From Pseudoalteromonas luteoviolacea H33-S (GTDB lineage Bacteria > Pseudomonadota > Gammaproteobacteria > Enterobacterales > Alteromonadaceae), in contig NZ_AUXY01000051.1 in NCBI RefSeq assembly GCF_001625695.1, forward strand, positions 62,001-126,000: a stretch of DNA of 64,000 nucleotides, read 5' to 3'. The stretch's first letter is position 1, and each line of letters starts with the position of its first letter. The notes under the pieces are model-generated. The model was not told the origin of the DNA and made no database searches. It saw nothing but the letters and a program-made list of their open reading frames with translations. The position numbers were made by a program, and so were the translations under genes. Below are positions 27,598-37,797 of this stretch, piece by piece.

Positions 27598-28575
27598 ATG
27601 TCAGAGCAAATTTCTCTACAAGCCGAAGTGCCAATCGAGTTAGGCGGTAAACGTCTAGACCAAATATTAGCGCAATTGTTCCCTGATTTTTCACGTTCAA
27701 GAATAAAAACTTGGATTTTAGATGAGAAGGTAACCGTTAATGGTCAAACATTGAGCACACCGAAAGAAAAGCTATTTGGTGGTGAAGTCGTAGAGATCGA
27801 AACACAAATAGAAGCAGAGCGCGAATATGAAGCGCAAGATATTGCACTAGATATCGTTTATGAAGATGACGATATTCTGGTGATTAACAAACCTATGGGT
27901 TTAGTTGTTCACCCAGGTGCAGGTAACCCTAACGGTACGGTACTCAATGCACTTCTGTATCATCACCCTGATATTATCAATGTACCTCGTGCTGGTATCG
28001 TGCATCGTTTGGATAAAGACACAACGGGTTTGATGGTGGTTGCAAAAACGATTCAGGCGCAAACTCATTTGGTTAAAAACCTGCAAGCGCGCACCAATTT
28101 CACACGTGAATACGAAGCTATTTGTAACGGTACAATGACAGCTGGTGGTGTAATTGAAAAGCCGATTGGTCGTCATGCCACTAAGCGTACTCATATGGCG
28201 GTACATGAAATGGGCAAACCTGCGATTACGCATTATCGTGTTGCTGAAAAGTTCAGAGCACATACGCGACTCAGGCTACGTCTGGAAACAGGTAGAACAC
28301 ACCAGATCCGTGTACACATGGCATACTTAAAGCATCCATTGATTGGGGATCAGCTTTACAATGGCCGTCCTTGCCCACCGAAAAATGCCTCAGCAGAATT
28401 TTTAGAGACATTACGTGGCTTCAAGCGTCAGGCACTACACGCTGTTAAGCTCAGTATCGCACATCCAATTACCGGTGAGAAAATGACTTGGGAAGCGCCA
28501 ATTCCTGATGATATGCAAGCGCTGACTGAGATGCTAAGAGCGGATACGAAAGCTAACCCTCAAATTGAATACTAG
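27598..28575 (+). CDS. rluD: 23S rRNA pseudouridine synthase D
   Basis: 325 residues. An S4-like RNA-binding domain (residues 18-75) is followed by the catalytic domain, with the nucleophile Asp139 in AGIVHRLDKDTTGLMVVAK. RLRLETGRTHQIRVHMAYLKHPLIGD is the usual RluA-family C-terminal motif. RluD makes pseudouridines in helix 69 of 23S rRNA (1911, 1915, 1917). It is followed by pgeF and clpB, a common gammaproteobacterial order. Confidence 0.95.
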   Translation: MSEQISLQAEVPIELGGKRLDQILAQLFPDFSRSRIKTWILDEKVTVNGQTLSTPKEKLFGGEVVEIETQIEAEREYEAQDIALDIVYEDDDILVINKPMGLVVHPGAGNPNGTVLNALLYHHPDIINVPRAGIVHRLDKDTTGLMVVAKTIQAQTHLVKNLQARTNFTREYEAICNGTMTAGGVIEKPIGRHATKRTHMAVHEMGKPAITHYRVAEKFRAHTRLRLRLETGRTHQIRVHMAYLKHPLIGDQLYNGRPCPPKNASAEFLETLRGFKRQALHAVKLSIAHPITGEKMTWEAPIPDDMQALTEMLRADTKANPQIEY

Positions 28576-28579
28576 TCAT

Positions 28580-29305
28580 ATGATATTGCCTCAATGGCCA
28601 GTGCAAGAAAAAGTCGGTGCTTTAACAAGCACCCGCTTGGGCGGTTATTCTAAGGCGCCTTTTGATACGTTTAATCTGGCGAGTCATGTCGGAGATTGCG
28701 TTGAAGACGTTAAAAGTAATCGTAGGCTGTTAGGGGAATCTCTTCCTGTCGACCCTATTTGGGTTAACCAGGTTCATGGCTCACATGTACACATTGTTGA
28801 TGCGCATACAGAGTTTGACAAGACATGTAGTGCAGATGCTTTGTATACGCGATTAAGAAAACAGCCCTTAGCAATCATGACCGCAGATTGTTTGCCCATC
28901 CTATTAGCAAGTCGACAAGGTGATGAAGTTGCGGCAATTCATGCCGGTTGGCGGCCACTTGCTGGTGGTATTATCGAGAACACGCTAAAGTGCTTTCGTG
29001 CACCTGCAAATGAGATAGTGGCTTGGTTTGGGCCTGCAATTGGACCTATTGCGTTTGAAGTGGGGGCTGAAGTAAAAGATGCCTTCATAGACAAATTATC
29101 AGCGCAAACTCAGGCATTTACACCAAAAAGTGGGCACAAGTTTTTCGCGGATATCTTTTTATTGGCTCGCATTCAGCTAAATTCGCTGAATATAAACAAT
29201 ATCTATGGCAACGAACTTTGCACTTTCAGTGACAGCAAGCAGTTTTTTTCATACCGCCGTGAGGGGCAGTGTGGACGCATGACAACTGTGATCTGGCGCA
29301 AATAA
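28580..29305 (+). CDS. pgeF: Multicopper-type laccase-domain protein YfiH/PgeF
   Basis: 241 residues from the ATG at 28580, four bases after the rluD stop; an overlapping TTG at 28565 is less likely. Metal-binding residues are visible in NQVHGSHVH, TADCLPILL and AAIHAGWRPLAGGII, and a Cys in SYRREGQCGRM. In E. coli the family edits peptidoglycan by removing misincorporated serine from UDP-MurNAc-Ser; older work called it polyphenol oxidase. Transcription with rluD is likely. Confidence 0.9.
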   Translation: MILPQWPVQEKVGALTSTRLGGYSKAPFDTFNLASHVGDCVEDVKSNRRLLGESLPVDPIWVNQVHGSHVHIVDAHTEFDKTCSADALYTRLRKQPLAIMTADCLPILLASRQGDEVAAIHAGWRPLAGGIIENTLKCFRAPANEIVAWFGPAIGPIAFEVGAEVKDAFIDKLSAQTQAFTPKSGHKFFADIFLLARIQLNSLNINNIYGNELCTFSDSKQFFSYRREGQCGRMTTVIWRK

Positions 29306-29318
29306 ATTTTATTCCCCA

Positions 29319-29348
29319 CTTGATCATATTCGTCAAAGGACCCACTTA
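29319..29348 (+). promoter_or_regulatory. Sigma-32-like heat-shock promoter of clpB
   Basis: A -35 CTTGATC (29319-29325), about 15 bases, then ACCCACTTA (29340-29348) compares with sigma-32 consensus CTTGAA and CCCCATNTA. It lies 36 bases ahead of the clpB ATG, in the gap after pgeF, and clpB is a known heat-shock gene. Confidence 0.6.
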
Positions 29349-29383
29349 AAGAAGTAGTTTAGAATACTTAGGTGTGGAGTCTC

Positions 29384-31960
29384 ATGCGTTTAGATAGATT
29401 TACTAGCAAATTTCAAAGTGCGTTGTCAGACGCTCAATCCCTAGCATTGGGTCGAGATCATCAATTTATAGAACCAGTCCATTTAATGTATGCGCTGCTA
29501 CAGCAAACGGGTTCGAGTGTCAGGGCGTTATTTGCACAAGCTGGTGTGAGTGCAGACGAGCTCAACACTAAGTTATCTCAATCTATAGAGCGACTGTTCA
29601 AAGTTGAAGGTGTTGGCGGTGATGTTCAATTGTCTAATAACCTTATTTCACTTATCAATCTATGTGATAAATATGCACAAAAGCGCAAAGATAAATATAT
29701 TTCTAGCGAAGTGTTTGTATTCTCAGCATGTGAGGATAAAGGCGAGTTAGGAGATATCTTTCGTGCCCTCAATATTACCCAAGACAAGGTTGAAAAGGCC
29801 ATTAAAGCCATTCGAGGCGGACAAAAAGTAGATGATCCAAACGCCGAAGAAACACGTCAGGCCCTTGAAAAATTTACAATAGATCTAACTGAGCGTGCTG
29901 AGCAGGGCAAATTAGACCCAGTGATAGGTCGCGATGATGAAATTCGGCGCACGATTCAAGTCTTGCAGCGTCGAACTAAAAATAACCCGGTGCTGATCGG
30001 TGAACCTGGGGTCGGAAAGACAGCGATTGTCGAGGGATTAGCACAGCGCATTATCAACGGTGAAGTACCTGAAGGGCTCAAGCATAAACGTGTTTTGTCT
30101 CTAGATTTAGGGGCACTTGTTGCAGGTGCTAAGTATCGAGGCGAATTCGAAGAGCGCTTAAAATCAGTGTTAAATGAGTTAGCCAAAGAAGAAGGGAGTG
30201 TGATTTTATTCATTGATGAGATCCATACCATGGTTGGTGCAGGCAAAACAGATGGTGCAATGGATGCGGGGAATATGCTTAAGCCTGCTCTCGCGCGTGG
30301 TGAGTTGCATTGCGTTGGTGCAACGACGCTGGATGAGTATCGCCAATATATTGAGAAAGACGCAGCACTTGAAAGGCGTTTTCAAAAAGTCTTTGTCTCA
30401 GAGCCTACAGTTGAAGACACAATTGCGATTTTACGTGGCTTAAAAGAACGCTACGAATTACATCACTCTGTAGACATTACCGATCCTGCGATTGTTGCTG
30501 CGGCAAATTTATCACATCGTTATATTAGCGACCGTCAACTACCCGATAAAGCCATTGACCTAATAGATGAAGCAGGCTCATCTATTCGTTTGCAAATCGA
30601 CTCTAAGCCAGAGCAACTAGACAAGCTCGAAAGACGCATTATTCAGCTGAAGTTAGAAGACAATGCTTTGGCGAAAGAAAAAGACGAAGCCAGTCAAAAA
30701 CGCCGCACTGAAATGCAGTCACTGATCGCCCAGCTAGAGACTGAATATACAGAATTAGATGAAGTTTGGAATGCTGAAAAAGCCTCTTTGCAGGGCACGC
30801 AAGTAATTAAAGCTGAGCTTGAACAAGCGCGCCTTGACCTTGAAGTGGCGCGCAGAGCAAGTGATTTGCAGCGCATGTCTGAATTGCAATATGGCCGTAT
30901 TCCTGCGCTTGAGCGCAAACTAGACTTAGCATCTCAAGCTGAAATGCAAGAAATGAGCTTGCTTAAAAACCAAGTGTCTGAAGATGAAATCGCGGAGATC
31001 CTTTCTCGTTGGACAGGTATTCCTGTGGCGAAGATGCTGCAAGGGGAGCGTGAAAAGCTCTTACATATGGAAGATGAATTACATCAGAAAGTCATCGGGC
31101 AGGATGAAGCGGTTAATGCGATTGCTAACGCTATCCGTCGCTCTCGAGCAGGACTTGCGGATCCTAATCGTCCAATAGGCTCCTTCTTATTTTTAGGACC
31201 TACTGGGGTGGGTAAAACAGAGCTGACAAAAGCGTTAGCTAATTTTATGTTTGATACAGAAGATGCCATGGTGCGGATCGACATGTCTGAATTCATGGAA
31301 AAGCACTCAGTCGCTCGTTTAGTCGGTGCCCCCCCTGGTTATGTCGGCTATGAAGAAGGTGGTTATTTAACGGAAGCGGTCCGTCGCAGACCTTATTCTG
31401 TTGTGTTGTTGGATGAAGTAGAAAAAGCGCATCCGGATGTCTTTAATATTCTTCTACAGGTATTAGATGATGGCCGTTTAACCGATGGCCAAGGTCGAAC
31501 GGTTGATTTTAAGAATACTGTTATCATCATGACATCAAATTTGGGGTCAGACGTTATTCAAGAGCAGGCAAGCAGTAATGATTATACCGGCCTGAAAAAC
31601 AAACTGATGGACGTACTGACGACTCAGTTTAGACCTGAGTTTATAAACCGTATCGATGAGACTGTGGTATTCCATCCACTGGTCACCGAACACATCAAGC
31701 AAATTGCAAGAATCCAACTTGATAAGCTCTCAGGTCGTCTTAAAGATAATGGTTATGGGTTCGAAGTGAGCGAAGGTGCACTTGAGAAAATAGCACAGAG
31801 CGGATTTGACCCAGTGTTTGGGGCGCGGCCACTTAAGCGTGCGATACAGCAATATATTGAAAACCCATTAGCACAAAGTTTGTTGCAAGGTGATTTTAAT
31901 GGGTACGCACGCATTAAGGTAGATGTTGACGAAGGCAATATATTGTTTAGTGGCGAGTAA
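29384..31960 (+). CDS. clpB: ATP-dependent chaperone ClpB (disaggregase)
   Basis: 858 residues from the ATG at 29384 ([10 protein letters not shown]), matching the known ClpB start. The Clp N-domain is at residues 1-145. AAA domain 1 has Walker A GEPGVGKT and Walker [10 protein letters not shown]. The coiled-coil middle domain lies at about 410-525. AAA domain 2 has GPTGVGKT and [11 protein letters not shown]. With DnaK it rescues aggregated proteins. A sigma-32-like promoter precedes it and a terminator follows at 32003. Confidence 0.97.
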   Translation: MRLDRFTSKFQSALSDAQSLALGRDHQFIEPVHLMYALLQQTGSSVRALFAQAGVSADELNTKLSQSIERLFKVEGVGGDVQLSNNLISLINLCDKYAQKRKDKYISSEVFVFSACEDKGELGDIFRALNITQDKVEKAIKAIRGGQKVDDPNAEETRQALEKFTIDLTERAEQGKLDPVIGRDDEIRRTIQVLQRRTKNNPVLIGEPGVGKTAIVEGLAQRIINGEVPEGLKHKRVLSLDLGALVAGAKYRGEFEERLKSVLNELAKEEGSVILFIDEIHTMVGAGKTDGAMDAGNMLKPALARGELHCVGATTLDEYRQYIEKDAALERRFQKVFVSEPTVEDTIAILRGLKERYELHHSVDITDPAIVAAANLSHRYISDRQLPDKAIDLIDEAGSSIRLQIDSKPEQLDKLERRIIQLKLEDNALAKEKDEASQKRRTEMQSLIAQLETEYTELDEVWNAEKASLQGTQVIKAELEQARLDLEVARRASDLQRMSELQYGRIPALERKLDLASQAEMQEMSLLKNQVSEDEIAEILSRWTGIPVAKMLQGEREKLLHMEDELHQKVIGQDEAVNAIANAIRRSRAGLADPNRPIGSFLFLGPTGVGKTELTKALANFMFDTEDAMVRIDMSEFMEKHSVARLVGAPPGYVGYEEGGYLTEAVRRRPYSVVLLDEVEKAHPDVFNILLQVLDDGRLTDGQGRTVDFKNTVIIMTSNLGSDVIQEQASSNDYTGLKNKLMDVLTTQFRPEFINRIDETVVFHPLVTEHIKQIARIQLDKLSGRLKDNGYGFEVSEGALEKIAQSGFDPVFGARPLKRAIQQYIENPLAQSLLQGDFNGYARIKVDVDEGNILFSGE

Positions 31961-32002
31961 TCTCGCACTACAGCTCAAATATAATTAAAAATATTTGTTA
32001 TG

Positions 32003-32047
32003 AACCCCCTAAAGATCACGATGAAGTTATTTGGGGGGTTTTGCTTT
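32003..32047 (+). terminator. Rho-independent terminator after clpB
   Basis: Arms AACCCCCTAAA and TTTGGGGGGTT with a loop of about 16 bases, followed by TTGCTTTT. It lies 43 bases after the clpB stop. Confidence 0.7.
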
Positions 32048-32093
32048 TATATGGTAAATTTAACGACTATTTAGTCTAGCTTGATGACATAGC

Positions 32094-33029
32094 ATGAATA
32101 AAAATTACAAACAGGCGGGTGTCGTCAATTTTGGCACCGCAGACAGACTTCAGATACGAAGCCTTCCACAGCCAACACTTGAACGGGGTCAAGTTTTTAT
32201 TCGTATTACCTCATCTTCGATAAATCCCATTGATGTTAAAACACGCGCAGGCTTAGGTTATGTTGCACAGTCAAAGCAGGATGGTGCATTTTTACCTTTA
32301 GGCTACGATGTATTAGGCATCATTGAAGAGGTAAGTGAAGGCGTTAATAACCTAGCAGTCGGTGACACTGTACTAGGTATGGTGGGTTTTCCCTCGACGC
32401 CTGGATGCTATGCGTCCCATGTCATTGTTGAAAGTGAAGAAATTATTGTTGTTGACTCGAAAGTTTCTGATGAATTTGCGGGTCTGAGTTTAGCAGGACT
32501 CACTGCGCTACAATCGTTAAATAAATTAAATGCGAACGCAGGGACCTTGTTTATTAACGCGCCGACAGGTGGTGTAGGCCACTTAGCTATACAGCTAGCG
32601 GTACTTAATGGATTTGACGTGGTTGCCGTAACAACACGTAAGGCATTAATTGAGTCATTGAACTTTGATGTGGCAACTATGTCTTATGAGGAGTTTTTTG
32701 ACCAACCCCAGTCGGGTCAGCTTTTGGATTTGGTCGGTGGCGAGCTTGCTTGTAAAATGCTGTCACACATGGGAGCGGGTACTTCGTTTGTGACTGTGCC
32801 CTCAATAACCAAAGACGCAGTTATTGAACACGGTGCCTCTTTTGGCGCTCAAGGAGATGGAATTTTAGTCCAAGCTAATCCAAAACACCTAAATGAACTG
32901 TATAAAGCTGTCGCGACACAGCGAGTAAAGCTTGTTGCAAGTAAAAAGTTTAAGCTAGATGAGGTTGCCTTGGCTCACAAATATGTTGAGCAAGGCGAGC
33001 ACTTTGGCAAAGTTATTATTGTGGCTTGA
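32094..33029 (+). CDS. Zinc-less medium-chain alcohol dehydrogenase / quinone oxidoreductase family
   Basis: 311 residues. GroES-like N-terminal domain (GQVFIRITSSSINPIDVKTRAG, PLGYDVLGIIEEV, VGDTVLGM) and a Rossmann domain with LFINAPTGGVGHLAIQLAVLNGFDVVAV around residue 155. No zinc-binding cysteine cluster is seen, placing it with NADPH:quinone reductase-like MDR enzymes. The C-terminal LDEVALAHKYVEQGEHFGKVIIVA is typical. Substrate unknown. It is a single gene between clpB and gshA. Confidence 0.82.
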   Translation: MNKNYKQAGVVNFGTADRLQIRSLPQPTLERGQVFIRITSSSINPIDVKTRAGLGYVAQSKQDGAFLPLGYDVLGIIEEVSEGVNNLAVGDTVLGMVGFPSTPGCYASHVIVESEEIIVVDSKVSDEFAGLSLAGLTALQSLNKLNANAGTLFINAPTGGVGHLAIQLAVLNGFDVVAVTTRKALIESLNFDVATMSYEEFFDQPQSGQLLDLVGGELACKMLSHMGAGTSFVTVPSITKDAVIEHGASFGAQGDGILVQANPKHLNELYKAVATQRVKLVASKKFKLDEVALAHKYVEQGEHFGKVIIVA

Positions 33030-33095
33030 GTATTTTAAATTAGCCCCCATTGAAGGGGCATAACTTAAGCTTGATCCGGGCCTCGAGGTATTTTT

Positions 33096-34673
33096 TTGAA
33101 ACACACGAATTTAGATAGCAAGTTAGAAACACTTGCCAACACTGCGCTTGTCTCTTCATTAGCGGGTATTCAGCGCGGTATTGAACGAGAAGCTTTACGG
33201 ATCCAGCCATCCGGCAAAATCGCTAAAACCCCCCATCCAGCAGGTGTTGGACACCCATTGACACATAACTCAATTACAACTGACTTTTCAGAATCACTGC
33301 TTGAGTTTATTACACCTGTTAGCACCTCTGCAGAACAAACGTTATCTCAGCTTAGAGATCTACAAAAATATACTTTGACGAATATGGGCGATGAAATGCT
33401 CTGGCCTATGAGTATGCCGTGCTTTATCGAAGATCAAGACGATATTGTTCTGGCACAATTTGGTGAGTCCAATATTGGGAAAATGAAAACCCTGTATCGC
33501 GAAGGATTAAAAAATCGCTATGGCAGCATGATGCAGGCTATTGCTGGTGTGCATTTTAATATGTCATTCCCAAGTGACTTCTGGAGCGCATTAAAGGCGA
33601 GCGAGCAAAATACTGGGTCGGTACAAGATTTTATTTCTGATAAATACCTTGGCCTTATTCGCAATTTTAAACGTGAACTATGGCTGATAAGCTATTTGTT
33701 TGGCGCTTCCCCTGCGTTATGTCGCTCTTTTTTACAAGGCAAGCAAAGCGATTTACCATTTCAAGAGTCAGGTAAGGGGACTTTATATTTAGATAAAGGT
33801 ACAGCGTTACGTTTGGGCGATTTAGGGTATACCAACAGTGCTCAGTCTTCACTCAAGGTGATGTACAACAGCTTGCCTGAATATGTGAAAGGCTTACAAA
33901 CCGCAATCCGCTGTCGTTCTGATTTATACGAAAATATTGATGATTATCGCGCTGATGTGCCTAAGCAGTTGAACAAGAATATTCTTCAGATAGAAAACGA
34001 GTTCTACTCACCAATCCGACCAAAGCGCAATGCCAATTCGCAAGAGACACCAACACAGGCATTGGCACGCGGTGGTATCGAGTATATTGAGATCCGCGCC
34101 TTAGATGTTAATCCATTCTCAGATACAGGCATTAGCTTAGAGCAAATCAGATTCTTAGATGTGTTCTTAACTTACTGTTTGTTAAAAGACTCACCAGAGA
34201 TGGACTGGGATGAGCAGCAGGTTTCAGACAGAAACTTGCAAAGTGTAATTTGCACAGGACGCGATACAGAGACTCATTTACAGCAAGGCGATACGCAAAT
34301 TTCTATTGCGGCGTGGGCTGAATCTATTTTCTGTGACTTGACGAAAGTTGCCAAGCTGTTTGATGACGCGCATGGTGATCAGACTTACTCAGATACGATT
34401 GCAAGCTTAGCTACTTGGGTAGATAACCCGGATGAGACGTTTTCAGGTCAATTGGTGAGTGCTTTGAAAGAACAGAGTACCGATTCTGCTGAGCAAGCTC
34501 TTAAACTGGGCAGTCAATATAAGCAATCTCATTTGCAAAGTGATTATCAGTTTTATAATGAGTCAGAGTTGGATGCTAAAACAGCGCAGTCATTTGCTGA
34601 TGAAAAAACGGTTTGTGATGCAGATGAGTTAACACTGACTGCATTTTTACAAGATTATTTTGAAAAAGCATAA
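33096..34673 (+). CDS. gshA: Glutamate-cysteine ligase
   Basis: 525 residues. The start appears to be a TTG at 33096 with GAGG nine bases ahead; no ATG fits the family start. GIQRGIEREALRI, TDFSESLLEFITP, GVHFNMSFP and ARGGIEYIEIRALDVNPF are hallmark segments of the gammaproteobacterial GshA family, which joins Glu and Cys in the first step of glutathione synthesis. The unusual start codon may limit expression. It stands alone. Confidence 0.94.
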   Translation: MKHTNLDSKLETLANTALVSSLAGIQRGIEREALRIQPSGKIAKTPHPAGVGHPLTHNSITTDFSESLLEFITPVSTSAEQTLSQLRDLQKYTLTNMGDEMLWPMSMPCFIEDQDDIVLAQFGESNIGKMKTLYREGLKNRYGSMMQAIAGVHFNMSFPSDFWSALKASEQNTGSVQDFISDKYLGLIRNFKRELWLISYLFGASPALCRSFLQGKQSDLPFQESGKGTLYLDKGTALRLGDLGYTNSAQSSLKVMYNSLPEYVKGLQTAIRCRSDLYENIDDYRADVPKQLNKNILQIENEFYSPIRPKRNANSQETPTQALARGGIEYIEIRALDVNPFSDTGISLEQIRFLDVFLTYCLLKDSPEMDWDEQQVSDRNLQSVICTGRDTETHLQQGDTQISIAAWAESIFCDLTKVAKLFDDAHGDQTYSDTIASLATWVDNPDETFSGQLVSALKEQSTDSAEQALKLGSQYKQSHLQSDYQFYNESELDAKTAQSFADEKTVCDADELTLTAFLQDYFEKA

Positions 34674-34790
34674 AAAAACGCAGCCCATGGGGCTGCGTCA
34701 AAATATATCAGGGATGAAACAATGCTAAACTGCTGCATTCAAGTAGTATGACCCTAGCAAAATAGAAAAGTTCAGGTGAGTTCAAAAAAA

Positions 34791-35399
34791 ATGAGAAAAA
34801 AAATAATATTTTTACCTCTACTTCTAGCTCTGACTGGTTGTGCAACAGCCCCTCCGAAGCAACCTAATGATATTTGTAAGATTTTTGAGGAGAAAGAGGA
34901 CTGGTATTACGATGCGCGTGATGCACAGGATAAGTGGGGTTCGCCAAAACATGTGCTGATGAGCATGATGTACCAAGAGAGTTCATTTAGGCATGATGCC
35001 GCGCCGCCGATGGAATACTTCTTAGGCTTTATTCCAATTGGTCGTGCTAGTTCAGCATATGGTTATTCCCAGGCCAAAACAATGACTTGGAGTGATTATA
35101 TTCGCGAGACTGGCAATTCAGGGGCCGATAGAGATGACTTTGAAGATGCGATAGACTTTATGGGCTGGTTTGTTTATAAAACGCATAAGGTAAATGGTGT
35201 TTCAAAGTGGGATGCCTATGCGCAGTACCTAAACTATCATGAAGGTTGGGGTGGATACCGCCGTGGCACCTATAAACAGAAAAAATGGCTGATGAAAGTT
35301 GCTAATAAGGTTAAGCATAGAGCGTCTCGTTACGGTGCACAGCTGAAACGATGTGAGGATGATCTGGATAAAAACTGGTTTCAGAGGCTGTTTTCGTAA
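34791..35399 (+). CDS. Lytic transglycosylase-like lipoprotein
   Basis: About 202 residues from the ATG at 34791, or 207 from a GTG at 34776 that has TTCAGG ahead. A lipoprotein signal with lipobox LTGC (Cys about residue 17 from the ATG) is followed by an SLT-like domain. MMYQESSFRHDA holds the probable catalytic Glu, ASSAYGYSQAKTMTW corresponds to the G(L)xQ motif, and YLNYHEGWGGYRRG to the C-terminal NYH-type motif. It probably cleaves peptidoglycan from the membrane face. It resembles no E. coli Mlt protein closely enough for a symbol. Confidence 0.75.
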   Translation: MRKKIIFLPLLLALTGCATAPPKQPNDICKIFEEKEDWYYDARDAQDKWGSPKHVLMSMMYQESSFRHDAAPPMEYFLGFIPIGRASSAYGYSQAKTMTWSDYIRETGNSGADRDDFEDAIDFMGWFVYKTHKVNGVSKWDAYAQYLNYHEGWGGYRRGTYKQKKWLMKVANKVKHRASRYGAQLKRCEDDLDKNWFQRLFS

Positions 35400-35439
35400 C
35401 AATCAGTGTCGAGGAAACGAGTTTAGACTGAATAAAAAG

Positions 35440-35472
35440 AAAAAAGGGTTAGCATATGCTAACCCTTTTTTT
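35440..35472. terminator. Bidirectional terminator between transglycosylase gene and CorB-like gene
   Basis: AAGGGTTAGCA-TATGCTAACCCTT forms a self-complementary stem with A-rich sequence on the left and a run of seven Ts on the right. It serves both convergent genes and overlaps the end of the minus-strand coding sequence. Confidence 0.85.
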
Positions 35473-36748
35473 AAGCTTGTTTTTGTGCTTGTTGCAGTGG
35501 ATAAATCTTCACTATTTTAATCATGTTTTCTTTGACTTCCATGACTTCCATTGGATAGTTAGCGATTTTTAAGCTTAGTTGACTCTCTGGAATATCTTCA
35601 AGGTACTCAACAATTAAGCCGCTGAGTGTTTTAGGCCCTTCAGTGGGTAACTCCCAGCCCATTTCTTTATTTAGATCTCGGATATTGGCGCTGCCATCAA
35701 CCAAGACGGAGCCGTCACTTTGCACCGTCACTTCATCGCTTGGTGTTGGTGTTTGAGTCGTTGTAAAGTCACCAACAACTTCTTCTAATATATCTTCTAA
35801 CGTCACCAAGCCCTGAATGTCACCGTATTCATCAACTACCAAGCCAATACGCTCTTTGTTTTGTTGAAACTTCAGCAGTTGAGTATTCAGCGATGTGCCT
35901 TCAGGAATAAAGTATATTTCTCTTACGGCACGCAGTAGTGAAGGCTTATCAAACTGTTCTTTAGTTAACAAGCGCAGTGCATCCCTTGAGTGAATAAAGC
36001 CAACGGCGTCATCTATTTGATCACGGTATAGCAGCACTCGAGTGTGCTGTGCATTTGTTAACCGACGAGAAATATCTTTCCAGTCATCGTTAATATCAAT
36101 GGCATTGATCTCATTTCGGGGGATCATGATATCTTCAACTGTGACTTGCTCTAGGTCTAAAATAGAGGTCAGCATATTGCCATGATTGGTGGGTAGCATG
36201 GCACTGGATTCATTTACGACCGTCTTGAGTTCTTCTTTACTTAAGCTATGTTCTTCTATTTGTTCTGGTGATACACCAAAAAGCTTGAGCATGCCGTTGG
36301 TGATCCAGTTGACGGTAACCACAACAGGGAATAATACTTTTAAGAGTATTTTAAGTATCACAGAGCTTGGGAAAGCCACTTTTTCAGGATACAGCGCTGC
36401 AAGTGTTTTAGGCGTGACTTCTGCAAAAATCAAAATAACCAAGGTCAGTGCAAATGTCGCAACAACAATACCTGCATCACCTAATAATCTCATACCAATC
36501 ACGGTGGCAACCGCTGAGGCAGCGATATTAACGAGGTTGTTACCGATAAGAATAAGTCCAATAAGGCGATCTGGCCTTTTGAGTAGTTTATCAACGCGTT
36601 TGGCAGATTTGTTATTCTCTTTAACTAAATGTCTGAGCCTATAGCGATTAATGGACATGATGCCAGTCTCAGAGCTTGAGAAATAACCTGATATAAGTAT
36701 CAGTACGCCAAGTATGATAAACAAGGCGCTGGTAGATATGTCGTCCAA
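35471..36748 (-). CDS. CNNM/CorB-type membrane protein (HlyC/CorC family, YfjD-like)
   Basis: 425 residues. The N-terminal DUF21/CNNM domain has four hydrophobic stretches (ALFIILGVLILISGYFSSSETG; the SSSETG motif is near residue 26). Two CBS repeats are in the middle (VTVEDIMIPRNEINAI, IGLVVDEYGDIQGLVTLEDILEEVVGDF), and a CorC/HlyC C-terminal domain follows (DGSVLVDGSANIRDLNKEMGWELP). The family is linked to magnesium/cobalt efflux; E. coli YfjD/CorB is the closest I recall. It is followed upstream by a CcsA-like gene on the same strand and shares the ffh neighbourhood, as in many gammaproteobacteria. Confidence 0.85.
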   Translation of the reverse strand: MDDISTSALFIILGVLILISGYFSSSETGIMSINRYRLRHLVKENNKSAKRVDKLLKRPDRLIGLILIGNNLVNIAASAVATVIGMRLLGDAGIVVATFALTLVILIFAEVTPKTLAALYPEKVAFPSSVILKILLKVLFPVVVTVNWITNGMLKLFGVSPEQIEEHSLSKEELKTVVNESSAMLPTNHGNMLTSILDLEQVTVEDIMIPRNEINAIDINDDWKDISRRLTNAQHTRVLLYRDQIDDAVGFIHSRDALRLLTKEQFDKPSLLRAVREIYFIPEGTSLNTQLLKFQQNKERIGLVVDEYGDIQGLVTLEDILEEVVGDFTTTQTPTPSDEVTVQSDGSVLVDGSANIRDLNKEMGWELPTEGPKTLSGLIVEYLEDIPESQLSLKIANYPMEVMEVKENMIKIVKIYPLQQAQKQA

Positions 36749-36830
36749 CAGAGGATCCCTTTTTTACTTTCGAAAGGTTATTAAGCGTCAGCATACGAAT
36801 AGAGTCAAGCGTGACGCTCATTTTTTTGTA

Positions 36831-37634
36831 TTAAAATTTGTCTAAGATAACTTCTTGAATAAATCGGCTGCCAAAATATGCCAAGGTAACAATGCCGGAT
36901 GCGCCGATAATGGCAAAAACGACAGGTTTTCCGCGCCAACCAAATTGGTGGTGGCCGAGTGTGACTGAGGAAAAAATTGTCCAAGCAATTAATGATAATA
37001 CCGTTTTGTGGATAGACGCTTTATCGAACATACCATCTAAAAATACAAACCCAGCAATTAATGCCAATGTGAGTAGTCCTGTGCCGACAGTGAGGAGTTG
37101 ATATAGCTGAGATTCCACTTGCATCAGCGGAGGCAAATGGCTATTCATGATTGCCAGATCTTTGCTTTTTAAACGCTTATCAATAAAGTAAAACTGCACA
37201 GCATATAAAGTAGCGATGATTAAAATGCAGTATGCCAGAAGTGATAGCGAGATATGTGTGACTAAGCCAATATCTACATTGATGTCATCCATAATAATGT
37301 GGTGGGGGATAAATAAACTGGCAATAAGCAAAATCGCGGCAAATCCATAAACCACGGGTAACAATAAAGTTGCGGGGAATTTTAATGAGACCGTTGTCAC
37401 AGAGACGACAATAACCCAGCAAGTCAACAGGGCAATATTAATGGTACTCAAGTCTTGACCGTACTGAGTAAACACCGAGTTCACCAATACCAGCATATGG
37501 CTCAATATCGCCACCGTACTTAAAATAACGGTCAACTTTTGGCTTGGGCCTTCTCTATGGAATAAACGTGAAAGCACGTGTCCAGTTGCTAGTATGTAAA
37601 ACAGGCTCGCCAATAATGACAAAATGATGATCAT
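36831..37634 (-). CDS. CcsA/YpjD-like cytochrome c assembly-family membrane protein
   Basis: 267 residues with about eight hydrophobic segments. GLVTHISLSLLAYCILIIATLYAVQFYFIDKRLK and LIAWTIFSSVTLGHHQFGWRGKPVV contain the conserved histidines typical of the CcsA/CcmC-like family. It corresponds to E. coli YpjD, which lies next to ffh and corB-like yfjD, the same neighbourhood as here. The exact role is unknown; heme handling is suggested only by family. It diverges from ffh. Confidence 0.82.
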   Translation of the reverse strand: MIIILSLLASLFYILATGHVLSRLFHREGPSQKLTVILSTVAILSHMLVLVNSVFTQYGQDLSTINIALLTCWVIVVSVTTVSLKFPATLLLPVVYGFAAILLIASLFIPHHIIMDDINVDIGLVTHISLSLLAYCILIIATLYAVQFYFIDKRLKSKDLAIMNSHLPPLMQVESQLYQLLTVGTGLLTLALIAGFVFLDGMFDKASIHKTVLSLIAWTIFSSVTLGHHQFGWRGKPVVFAIIGASGIVTLAYFGSRFIQEVILDKF

Positions 37635-37797
37635 GAACTTTGTGTCTACTTTCGTGGTCCTTTTATAGGCTATTGTATTTTAAGCCTCGCCGCTTGCATA
37701 GACTTTGTAAAAAGAATCTTTGTATAACTTGAATACTGTATTAGTTGCGCGCATATCAGTATAATGTTGCGTAATTACGAGATAGTGGAAGCGATAC

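Noticed and set aside
34678..34698. Stem ACGCAGCC-CATGG-GGCTGCGT after gshA as a plus-strand terminator
   Set aside because: The T-tract would be on the minus strand only (A-run precedes it on plus), so a standard terminator for gshA is not supported, though it may protect the 3' end.
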